Positions 1 to 6,585 of a DNA stretch of 49,887 nt are shown here, piece after piece; within the stretch, counting starts at the first letter, position 1; each line of letters opens with the position of its first letter. A program made the translations under genes and the position numbers. Origin of the DNA: a virus. The notes beneath the pieces are model-generated. The model did not search any database. It saw only the letters and a program-made list of their open reading frames with translations, and was not told the DNA's origin. The DNA lies in the IMG/VR virus record IMGVR_UViG_3300038701_000394, positions 1-49,887 of that record. The stretch is one strand, 5' to 3'.

Positions 1-94
1 GAACCGCTTCACACAATGTTTCCCTGGTTAGGTTTATTAACCCGCTTTCTCTTGCGAGACTTAGTGCGACTTCTTTAATCTCTTCTGGTGTCAT
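1..94 (-). CDS. Partial second copy of the double TetR-type DNA-binding protein gene (N-terminus only)
   Basis: ATG at 94-92 begins MTPEEIKEVALSLARESG and continues to the window edge. It duplicates the first 30 or so codons of the gene at 49348-49851 because the contig ends overlap. It is not a separate gene; in the circular genome the two are one. Confidence 0.85.
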   Translation of the reverse strand, partial: MTPEEIKEVALSLARESGLINLTRETLCEAV

Positions 95-130
95 TTTATT
101 AATCCTGGAGTTGGTTATACATTGATAGAC
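3..130. repeat. Left copy of contig terminal direct repeat
   Basis: Bases 3-128 are identical to 49760-49885. The copies differ at base 2 versus 49759 and base 129 versus 49886. The repeat lies in the 5' part and leader of the TetR-like gene at the right end. This shows a circular or terminally redundant molecule of about 49,757 bp. It could be an assembly overlap (a length near a common k-mer size) or a true terminal repeat. Confidence 0.9.
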
Positions 131-157
131 ATTAACGCATAATAACGTAAGTGTCAA
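129..157 (-). promoter_or_regulatory. Sigma70-type promoter for the TetR-like/primase operon
   Basis: On the minus strand, -35 TTGACA (157-152), a 17-base spacer and -10 TAATGT (134-129). The spacer carries CGTTATTATGCGT, matching 9 of 13 positions of the element shared with promoters at 5859, 36155, 38613 and 47048. The gene start at 94 follows about 28 bases after the expected transcript start. Confidence 0.6.
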
Positions 158-313
158 TTACAGTCGGTTCAATCGTAAATTTTCAGCAAGCGCACCCCAT
201 GTATAGCCTGACGCATGAAGTAATATTACAAGCATGTAATTATCTCCGGTTGATAACTCAATGAATAAAGTCGCGGTTAAACCCACGCACAGTAGAAGGG
301 TTAAATGTTTCAT
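158..313 (-). CDS. Small hydrophobic protein (51 aa), probably membrane-associated
   Basis: ATG at 313-311 overlaps the TGA stop of the VRR-NUC gene (ATGA coupling). The reading frame starts MKHLTLLLCVGLTATLFIE and stops with TAA at 160-158. The first 18 residues form one hydrophobic helix that could be a signal anchor; a second hydrophobic stretch (YMLVILLHA) follows. No family is recognised. It closes the leftward replication operon just before the promoter at 129-157. Its small size means it could be missed by length-filtered gene callers. Translational coupling and an uninterrupted frame support it as real. Confidence 0.55.
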   Translation of the reverse strand: MKHLTLLLCVGLTATLFIELSTGDNYMLVILLHASGYTWGALAENLRLNRL

Positions 314-783
314 GTTGCGCTCCCGTCATTAGCAAATTTAGCATCGCCGCCAAGCGATACCACAAGTTCAATGAATCGTGCTTGGGCTTCTTCACGGGCT
401 GACCCACTGTATCGCCAGTTACCCGCTTTGACTTCCCTGGCAACGAATTGACCAATGACTGTACCTACGTGGTGCGGTTCTATGGTCACAGGTTTAATGC
501 CGATCAGGTCCGATGATTTAATTGTCTGGTTCATTTTCTTCGAGTCGTTGCACAACCCGTACCTGATGAATCGACCGTCTTCCGTCTCAACCGCACCTAC
601 GTTATTTCGCCACAGTCTCATGCCTTTCCGTGTGGCATCTAACCGTATGTTCGCCTGTATTGCCGCTTCCGATAAACCGTTTGCCGGTGGCGGATCAGTG
701 TTAACCTGTCCCATCATGGTACGCAATTCCGTGATTGCAGCCGGTGGTATATTCCATCGGTTTGCCCACTCGTATAAATTCAT
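310..783 (-). CDS. VRR-NUC family nuclease (PD-(D/E)XK fold)
   Basis: A 157-residue protein with the VRR-NUC pattern: RNNVGAVETEDGR, then YGLCNDSKK, SSDLIGI (the catalytic Asp of the PD motif), VAREVKAGNWRY (the E-x-K pair) and a C-terminal EEAQARFIELVVSLGGDA. VRR-NUC proteins are structure-specific DNA nucleases; phage versions are stand-alone and probably act on branched or replicating DNA. I chose ATG 783 because it follows GGAGCGATTT at good spacing; a start at 795 would lie inside the upstream gene. It overlaps the preceding methyltransferase-like gene by 4 bases (ATGA), so the two are translationally coupled. Family assignment is by motif reading only. Confidence 0.82.
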   Translation of the reverse strand: MNLYEWANRWNIPPAAITELRTMMGQVNTDPPPANGLSEAAIQANIRLDATRKGMRLWRNNVGAVETEDGRFIRYGLCNDSKKMNQTIKSSDLIGIKPVTIEPHHVGTVIGQFVAREVKAGNWRYSGSAREEAQARFIELVVSLGGDAKFANDGSAT

Positions 784-1376
784 AAATCGCTCCATTGTTC
801 AGCCATTGCGTCAGCCCATCCCTGATAAGTTTTTGCTCTTTCTTTCCATCTATCAGGCGATGGTGTTAATTTGTTCTGTCCAGAATCGGTTTGATTCCCC
901 CATCTACGTCTACCGTCTACTATTCTAGGTTCAATATGATATGTAGGTTTCAATGTTGGTAAATTCTTCAACCATAGACCAGTTTTCTTACTTGCGTCAT
1001 GACCATACTCGTAAGGCTGAATGTATTGATCTGGTTTTCTAAGTCTCTTTGACATTACACCGACCGGATTTTCAATAGCGATATGTTTTATTGGTGCATT
1101 CCATAACCGCATGAAGAAATTAACGGCGTCTTCCGTTAGTTGCGGATCACGCAACCCCCGTGTTGTCCAGTGCATACCACTTGAACACAAATAAGTGCAA
1201 TCGGGGTGTGCAATTAGTAAATCCCAACCGTCATGTAGAACATCCATGACATCACCTTCATAGTGATTACCTGGCGATTCTGTGGGTAATAAATCACAGG
1301 ACCAGGCATAGTGTCCTTTTCTTGTGAACGCATTCCTCACCGTCCCGCTAAATTCACAGGCAACTAATACCATCAT
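780..1376 (-). CDS. C5-cytosine methyltransferase-like protein
   Basis: A 198-residue protein. VLVACEFSGTVRNAF resembles the SAM-binding motif I, DLLPTE and GDV follow as motifs II/III, IAHPDCTYL occupies the position of the motif IV catalytic cysteine (normally PC), and IAIENPVG resembles motif VI (ENV). It then has the family's conserved QPYEYGHDASKKTGLWLKNL stretch. Phage proteins of this family are usually annotated as DNA cytosine methylases, but they lack a clear target-recognition domain, so specificity or even activity is uncertain. Start ATG 1376 is preceded by GGAGCGATTT; the 15-base junction TGGAGCGATTTATGA is identical to that at the next gene. It overlaps the helicase stop codon. 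Confidence 0.65.
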   Translation of the reverse strand: MMVLVACEFSGTVRNAFTRKGHYAWSCDLLPTESPGNHYEGDVMDVLHDGWDLLIAHPDCTYLCSSGMHWTTRGLRDPQLTEDAVNFFMRLWNAPIKHIAIENPVGVMSKRLRKPDQYIQPYEYGHDASKKTGLWLKNLPTLKPTYHIEPRIVDGRRRWGNQTDSGQNKLTPSPDRWKERAKTYQGWADAMAEQWSDL

Positions 1377-4300
1377 AAATCGCTCCAAACTTTCTCAGCT
1401 AATGTTAATGCTTCTTTTGCTGGTAACGTCTGCGCTGTGAGCACGTCTGTACCGTATTTAAAATAAAATCGCCGGTAAACTTCACTGTCACTCATCCCCT
1501 GTGATCTACGTGCGCCACACCAATGAGCCAGTGCTTGCCGTAAAGCTTCGTTCACTTGCAGCCGTTCACGTTGACGTTTCATTGCCGCTTTAACGCCAAT
1601 TTCCGGTGCGTGTTTCGCCTGTAATTCAGCAGCAACCTCCATCGGTGTACGGTTAGCAATTTCTATATCCCCACGCATCTGTGCCAGTGTTGCAGCGTCT
1701 AATTCGATAAGATCACCGTCAACCTGTTCAGGGAGTGAACGACCTTGTGGGGGATTCTCGAAGCCGCACTCAGGACATATTTTGTGGATACGCTCATAAA
1801 CAGCGGTACAGTGGACACATGCTTTCACAGGAATCACATCATCTGGTGTACCGCTTGATCGTTTTTCACGCCGGTCAAGAGTCCATTCTTTCGGTGAATC
1901 TGGTAAACCATGACGAACCACGTTACCCACATGATCAATAATGAGCGCGAATAATTTCCCGTCCAATGGTCTGAGAGAACGACCGAATTGCTGGACGTAG
2001 AGACCGTAAGACTGCGTGGGTCGTGCCATGCTGACAACTTCTATGGCTGGTAAATCGAACCCTTCACCGAAGAGATCAACATTGACCAACTGTAATAATT
2101 CACGGTTGCGGAATCGTCTGATGATCGCTGTACGGTCACGGTCCGGCGTCTTAGCGCTCACAACCTCGGCAGGTACGCCAGCATCATTAAACTGTGCGGC
2201 AATTTCCGTAGCTGTTTCAACGTCTGTGGCAAACGTAACACCGAGTTTACCGTTAGCTATACGCTTATAATGCTGGACAACATCACCGACAATGTGAGAT
2301 TTCCGTACCGCTGTGGTCAATTTATTCTTACTGTAATCACCTGTTGCGGTGCTAATAGTAACGTTATGCAAATCAATATCGTTTGGTGGCGCAAATATCC
2401 TGTATTCTGTTAGGAATTTATCGTTAATCAGGTCGCGCATTGAGGGACCAATGACCATCGTGTCGAACACACCGTCAGCGTGTCGCCCTAAACCTTTACC
2501 ATCGGCACGAAGCGGTGTTGCCGTCACCCCCAATCCTTTAGCGTTGGGGAACATTTTCACAGCTTGACCCCATTTATTGAACATTTCGATACCGCTCTTG
2601 CTGATGTGATGGCAATTATGGACAGTGATTCCGTTTGCTACATAGGTGTGCAACCCTTCAACTTCAATATTGTAGACATAATCACTTGTTTTATTTTCGC
2701 TGGTTCGGTCAATATCTCTTCGTTCGAGAATCGAAACACTTTCCAACCCGCACCAGTAAGCAGACGGTCTTTGCGTTGATCTTGTTCTTGTCTTTTTATC
2801 GTCCCATGACTGTTCCCGTCTGCTTCTATCGCTATTTTTAACCCTGTGTGACCACAGTCTATTTTGTAATGATTGGGGCAGCCAAGTGAGCGACCATCCG
2901 ATCCTGTTTTTACTATTAGTTGATTCACGAAACCAATATCTCCAAGCATCTCGTAGAGTTTTAATTCTGCTTCGGTAGGAGGTCTCCCGTTTCCACCTCT
3001 TACTTTCGGTTTGTGACCCATCTTTTTCAATGTCGTTGAGACTTTCTTCCTTGTTTCCGCATCTCTCATTGGGTTGTTTTTCTTCATTCGTTCTGAGGCG
3101 TATTTTTTGTTGGTCTTTGCCATTGTCTCCGAAGATACCCGCCTTCTGTATTCGTTTGAGCAATCCAGTGAGCAGTATGCTCGACCTGTTTCCTGCAAGC
3201 GTTTTATTTTCCATTTTTCGATTATTACTATCGCTTTTTGACAAATTGTACATTTCGCTGTTGTGAGCATGAATCAATACCTCATCGTCGAGTGTTAAAT
3301 TACCTGCGTCTACCCACCCTCTTTTAGTCCAGAAAGGGTGTCCTTTCGTCGATGTTATTACATGGTGTCCTTTTGTTTCTAGTCGCACCATGTGATTCGG
3401 ACTTGGATTTTTAAATAATCGGTTGATTCTACGTAACTCGTAATCGCCAGTTTCTTCATTGAACGCTGTTACTTTCTGACCTACTTTAAGTTTTTCAATT
3501 GGTGTCCCGTCCACTAATGTACCAGCGGGGAAACACTCATCGATCACCCACAACGTCACGGTATTTGCCCATTCTTTTAACTCACGATCACGTCTAACGA
3601 GTGTGTCCACACCAGCAACTGCACAACTGGCAGAAGGGTTGTAAAACGATTTGCCGCATTCCTGGTAATGGATGTCGCAGCAGAATTTGACCACGCTTTT
3701 AGGTCCGATTATTTTGTGTGGTACTTCCTCTCGGTTCAACGCTAGACTTATTTGCCCAACTAATTCCTGTCGGTGAGCGATGACAACACTAGGTTCATTG
3801 TGTCGGTGGATAGTGTTGGCGAACAGGACTGTATTATGAGTTACTGTGAAGTCACCTAACATGAACAAGTGGTCTTGGTCTATGGTGAACCCGTAATATT
3901 TACCGATGCCAACCTGCTCCACTTTTATGCCTGTAGTCAACACACTTTTGGCTTGTTTTCGGGGTGATGCTTTCAATCGTTTTAATATCACGGGTATGTC
4001 TTCCATTCCCTCCCCTGATATGGATATTCTATAGTATGTATTTGATACACCATTGTTGTAACATGTCTTCGTGCATTTTTTGACGTATGCTGCAAACCCT
4101 AATGATCTAGCAATGTAAGCTATGTCATCAGCCAGTGTTTTAATTTTCTGAATAATGTCGTAATAATTGTGATTCAAATACCCGTCACTATCTATCAGTC
4201 CAGCGAGTAATTCCAGCCTTTGTTCATTTGATCCCGTTTTATAAATCAGAGGGATATGCTTGTTGCAGATTAAGTCGTATTTCTTTAATTGCGTCAGAGT

Positions 4301-4954
4301 TTTACCTCTTTTCCAATCATTACTTATGGAATAAGTTGAGCACCTATTTTCGGTGCTTGTATCTTTAATTTGTTGTCCGGTTTGTTTAGCGAATTCATAC
4401 AGGTATTCCACTATCTCACTATCAGCGGTTGTAATGTGCGGGTGTCTCTTCGTGCCGTCACCCAACCATAGACCGAGAAAGTAAGGTGGTAGAAACTCAC
4501 TGTATTTTTTCTCGCTGAATGAACGACCGCACCTCCAACCCTTGTGAATATGTTTGAAGTATTTAGTCTTACTCATGTAATCACGAACGGAAATATTTAC
4601 TATTTCTCCTTTTCTTAGGTCGTTTCTATGCTCCCCTGTTCTTTTAAGGCTTAATATATGACTCTCATTCACCACATAAGGATCGCCCTTTATAGGTGTC
4701 ACTTTATATAGCATCTCGTGACCAGTGCATATACTCAATACCTTTCTCGGTTTGTCGTCTGGTCCACTTAGCAAGTCACCAGTTTTAATATTTTCCACGG
4801 GAGTTATTTCGCCGTTGTACATGAGTATCGGAGTACCTTCACCTAAGCATTTACCTGATCCGGTGGGCGATACAACACACACATTGCGCATCCCCTGTGA
4901 CCACGCTTCGTAAGTTTCATCCTGTACTTGTTGTTGGTATGGCCTGAGTTTCAT
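1373..4954 (-). CDS. SF2 DEAD/DEAH-type helicase precursor interrupted by two inteins
   Basis: The 1193-residue precursor reduces to a helicase of about 547 residues after removal of two inteins. Extein motifs in order: LRPYQQ (Q-motif-like), Walker A SPTGSGK/T, Ia VVIAHRQEL, II VIDE/CHH (DECH box), III VTATPLR, a second RecA-like domain, and VI QQFGRSLRP. A CxxC...CPEC zinc ribbon and a helical C-terminus follow. It resembles phage replicative or recombination helicases of the UvsW/SSL2-like group. Intein 1 splits Walker A after Lys; intein 2 splits DECH before Cys. Start ATG 4954 overlaps the upstream stop (ATGA) and has GGAG seven bases upstream; a start at 4975 is less likely. Activity requires both splicing events. 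Confidence 0.88.
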   Translation of the reverse strand: MKLRPYQQQVQDETYEAWSQGMRNVCVVSPTGSGKCLGEGTPILMYNGEITPVENIKTGDLLSGPDDKPRKVLSICTGHEMLYKVTPIKGDPYVVNESHILSLKRTGEHRNDLRKGEIVNISVRDYMSKTKYFKHIHKGWRCGRSFSEKKYSEFLPPYFLGLWLGDGTKRHPHITTADSEIVEYLYEFAKQTGQQIKDTSTENRCSTYSISNDWKRGKTLTQLKKYDLICNKHIPLIYKTGSNEQRLELLAGLIDSDGYLNHNYYDIIQKIKTLADDIAYIARSLGFAAYVKKCTKTCYNNGVSNTYYRISISGEGMEDIPVILKRLKASPRKQAKSVLTTGIKVEQVGIGKYYGFTIDQDHLFMLGDFTVTHNTVLFANTIHRHNEPSVVIAHRQELVGQISLALNREEVPHKIIGPKSVVKFCCDIHYQECGKSFYNPSASCAVAGVDTLVRRDRELKEWANTVTLWVIDECFPAGTLVDGTPIEKLKVGQKVTAFNEETGDYELRRINRLFKNPSPNHMVRLETKGHHVITSTKGHPFWTKRGWVDAGNLTLDDEVLIHAHNSEMYNLSKSDSNNRKMENKTLAGNRSSILLTGLLKRIQKAGIFGDNGKDQQKIRLRTNEEKQPNERCGNKEESLNDIEKDGSQTESKRWKRETSYRSRIKTLRDAWRYWFRESTNSKNRIGWSLTWLPQSLQNRLWSHRVKNSDRSRREQSWDDKKTRTRSTQRPSAYWCGLESVSILERRDIDRTSENKTSDYVYNIEVEGLHTYVANGITVHNCHHISKSGIEMFNKWGQAVKMFPNAKGLGVTATPLRADGKGLGRHADGVFDTMVIGPSMRDLINDKFLTEYRIFAPPNDIDLHNVTISTATGDYSKNKLTTAVRKSHIVGDVVQHYKRIANGKLGVTFATDVETATEIAAQFNDAGVPAEVVSAKTPDRDRTAIIRRFRNRELLQLVNVDLFGEGFDLPAIEVVSMARPTQSYGLYVQQFGRSLRPLDGKLFALIIDHVGNVVRHGLPDSPKEWTLDRREKRSSGTPDDVIPVKACVHCTAVYERIHKICPECGFENPPQGRSLPEQVDGDLIELDAATLAQMRGDIEIANRTPMEVAAELQAKHAPEIGVKAAMKRQRERLQVNEALRQALAHWCGARRSQGMSDSEVYRRFYFKYGTDVLTAQTLPAKEALTLAEKVWSDL
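2615..3535 (-). other. Intein 2 (307 aa), mini-intein splicing domain with an out-of-frame endonuclease gene inside, inserted in the DECH box
   Basis: It begins with Cys1 (CFPAGTLVDGTPIEKL) directly after VIDE and ends ANGITVHN before Cys+1 of CHH. Block B is ITSTKGHPFWT and block F/G is VEGLHTYVANGITVHN, so all splicing residues are present. Between them, about 195 residues in the intein frame are hydrophilic, rich in Arg, Lys, Ser and Asn, and show no endonuclease motif. That stretch coincides with the gene at 2638-3270 in another frame. The intein frame has no stop across it, so splicing could still work with this stretch as a passive insert. Confidence 0.88.
2638..3270 (-). CDS. EDxHD (Vsr-like) homing endonuclease nested out of frame inside intein 2
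   Basis: A 210-residue protein on the same strand as the helicase, in a different frame. The N-terminus has a CTIC...YCSLDC zinc-finger-like module, followed by NUMOD3-like DNA-binding helices (ASERMKKNNPM, ETRKKVSTTLKKMG). The C-terminus has the Vsr/DUF559-like nuclease core: IAIEADGNSHG, EQDQRKDRLL and GWKVFRFSNEEI, giving the E-D-x-H-D residues. GAGG lies nine bases before the ATG, so independent translation is plausible. The stop TAG falls within the intein's final splicing block. The family is known from phage introns and fractured intein genes; here the gene is wholly overprinted on the intein frame. Confidence 0.85.
   Translation of the reverse strand: MLTTAKCTICQKAIVIIEKWKIKRLQETGRAYCSLDCSNEYRRRVSSETMAKTNKKYASERMKKNNPMRDAETRKKVSTTLKKMGHKPKVRGGNGRPPTEAELKLYEMLGDIGFVNQLIVKTGSDGRSLGCPNHYKIDCGHTGLKIAIEADGNSHGTIKRQEQDQRKDRLLTGAGWKVFRFSNEEILTEPAKIKQVIMSTILKLKGCTPM
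3833..4849 (-). other. Intein 1 (339 aa) with LAGLIDADG homing endonuclease, inserted in Walker A
   Basis: It begins with Cys1 (CLGEGTPILMYNG) right after SPTGSGK and ends FTVTHN before Thr+1 of the helicase. Splicing block A is CLGEGTPI, block B is VNESHILSLK, block F is YYGFTIDQDHLFML and block G is FTVTHN. The centre has two LAGLIDADG-type motifs, FLGLWLGDGT and LLAGLIDSDGYL, as in full-length DOD-type inteins. The +1 nucleophile is Thr. The reading frame is continuous with the extein, so the endonuclease is probably made as part of the intein. Confidence 0.9.
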
Positions 4955-5841
4955 TCGTCCGCTCCTATCTCGCACGATTCGCCACAGGCGCTTCCAGTGT
5001 CTAAAGCGGGGTCAAAATCTATTCCATGTTCATACGGATCGTCAACGTACTCAGTGAACTCAGTGTCACGCGATGTTGCTATAATGTCATCAACCGTTAA
5101 ATGTTTTCTAAACCAGTATCTTCTACCTTCGTGTGCGGCTTTCGTATGACCATTCACATGGCTGTATTCTTCTTCCATTCTTTTAGGAAAATCGAATATA
5201 GAAGGGTCTTGCTTGGCAAGTGTTAAATGTTTTCTCATTGTTTTCTTCCAGCACCAGACACAATTCCCATACGCATCATTCGGTATTTGTAAATCAAAAG
5301 ACCATTTCTTAATTTCTAACGCTATATCCCGTTTTGTCATCTCCCAATCAACCAATGGATAAATGAACCCTAACTCCTCTCGTCTAGCACTCACCCTGTC
5401 CATTTCGTCTGCTCTAATACCTATTGCGGTAAAATAATTTCGCTTTTTACCTCTGATAAAACCCTGTGATTTAACATACGACTCCATAACATCCGTCTTT
5501 AAACGAGCGGTACACGCAGGACTTGTCATGTTGAAAATACCGTACTTTTTAACCACCTCTTCAAATGGTTCACCATTGCGCGATGCTGTTTCATAATTTA
5601 CGATTTTATGTTTCACTCCTTGACCACGTTCTGGATTGACCACGGTTTCTAACCACACAACGGGCCAATTGAAGTGGGTCTCACATTCATGCACGAAATC
5701 TAAAGTTGCAGGGTGTTCGCACCCAGTGTTAGCAAATGTAATTCTTATGTCGTGCGTATCTTTATGGTAGTCCCATAGCATTTTTGTCATCACTGCGCTT
5801 GTTCTGCCACCACTAAAAGATATTAATAGTTTAGGTTTCAT
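4951..5841 (-). CDS. PAPS-reductase-family PP-loop protein
   Basis: A 296-residue protein with the PP-loop near its start (LISFSGGRTSAVM), then FANTGCEHPATLDFV, CTARLKTD and IGIRADE, all typical of the phosphoadenosine phosphosulfate reductase/adenine nucleotide alpha hydrolase superfamily. Later cysteines (NCVWCWKK and SACGESC) could bind metal or take part in sulfur transfer. Such genes are common in phages, but their substrate is unknown: sulfate activation, nucleotide or base modification, and phosphorothioate-like chemistry are all possible. It is first in the leftward operon, transcribed from the overlapping divergent promoter at 5873-5900, and is coupled to the helicase by an ATGA overlap. 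Confidence 0.8.
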   Translation of the reverse strand: MKPKLLISFSGGRTSAVMTKMLWDYHKDTHDIRITFANTGCEHPATLDFVHECETHFNWPVVWLETVVNPERGQGVKHKIVNYETASRNGEPFEEVVKKYGIFNMTSPACTARLKTDVMESYVKSQGFIRGKKRNYFTAIGIRADEMDRVSARREELGFIYPLVDWEMTKRDIALEIKKWSFDLQIPNDAYGNCVWCWKKTMRKHLTLAKQDPSIFDFPKRMEEEYSHVNGHTKAAHEGRRYWFRKHLTVDDIIATSRDTEFTEYVDDPYEHGIDFDPALDTGSACGESCEIGADE

Positions 5842-5858
5842 TTATTTCTCACTTACTG

Positions 5859-5887
5859 TTGACAATGACGTTACTATACCATAATAT
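5859..5887 (+). promoter_or_regulatory. Rightward early promoter
   Basis: -35 TTGACA (5859-5864), a 17-base spacer and -10 TAATAT (5882-5887). The spacer carries CGTTACTATACCA, which aligns with the shared element of other phage promoters. It drives the 5923 operon. Its bases overlap the leftward promoter 5873-5900, so RNA polymerase cannot occupy both at once. Confidence 0.7.
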
Positions 5888-5900
5888 CTCAATACGTCAA
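5873..5900 (-). promoter_or_regulatory. Leftward promoter of the PAPS-reductase-like/helicase operon
   Basis: On the minus strand, -35 TTGACG (5900-5895), a 16-base spacer and -10 TATAGT (5878-5873). It faces away from and overlaps the rightward promoter 5859-5887. GTTGAC and GTCAAC flank the whole block symmetrically. Confidence 0.6.
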
Positions 5901-5922
5901 CAACAAACAACGAGGAACGAAG

Positions 5923-6585
5923 ATGGACTTAACGCTGAAAGATTTAACACCCGAACAGGTTATCGAGATCGCTAAATACGTGAAGACGCAGGGCGATGTA
6001 CCGGCACCAGTGGAACCGCAAGTGGTCGCACCAGCACCAGCACCAGCACCAGCACCAGCACCAGCACCAGTGGAACCAGAACCTACACAAGAGGAAGTAT
6101 TAGAAGCAACCAGTAAGATACCAATGGTGACACACGAAGAGTTAACAGCAAAAGAAGGTTTGGATGCAGCGGGTATTCCTTGGGATGAGCGTATTCACAG
6201 TAGCGGAGGTGGTAAAACTGCGCGTGGTGTCTGGAAGAAACGTAAGAATGTGCCAGCGTATGTGTATGATCAAGTAATGACAGAATTGAAAGGTGGTTCA
6301 GTACCTACGGCTGACGTGCAAGCGGCACCAGCACCTACGGCTGACGTGCAAGCGGCACCAGCACCTACGGCTGCGGAAGTGTTCGCCACACCTGATAACG
6401 TAGTTGCTATCGCACCAGAACCAGAACTCAGCTTACCGGAAATTATGCTGGCAGTTACCAGTGGTCAAGTTGATCAGACGTTGGTATTAAACACGCTCAA
6501 TAAACACGGGCTTAAATCCATCGCTATGTTGGGTGGTCGTCCTGATCTGAAACCCATAATCATCAAGGAGTTAGGTTTATCATGA
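5923..6585 (+). CDS. Hypothetical early protein with Ala-Pro linker repeats and PWDERI motif
   Basis: A 220-residue protein. A helical N-terminus (DLTPEQVIEIAKYVKTQ) is followed by an (AP)n tract (residues about 35-50), a short domain containing LDAAGIPWDERIHSS and GVWKKRKNVP, two copies of a PTADVQAAPA repeat encoded by 30-base direct repeats, and a helical C-terminus. The PWDERI domain is seen in other phage replication proteins and recurs at the C-terminus of this phage's DNA polymerase, suggesting a shared docking or DNA-binding role (inference). It is first in the rightward early operon, with a GAGGA ribosome binding site, and overlaps the DUF2800 gene by 4 bases. No catalytic motif is visible. 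Confidence 0.7.
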   Translation: MDLTLKDLTPEQVIEIAKYVKTQGDVPAPVEPQVVAPAPAPAPAPAPAPVEPEPTQEEVLEATSKIPMVTHEELTAKEGLDAAGIPWDERIHSSGGGKTARGVWKKRKNVPAYVYDQVMTELKGGSVPTADVQAAPAPTADVQAAPAPTAAEVFATPDNVVAIAPEPELSLPEIMLAVTSGQVDQTLVLNTLNKHGLKSIAMLGGRPDLKPIIIKELGLS

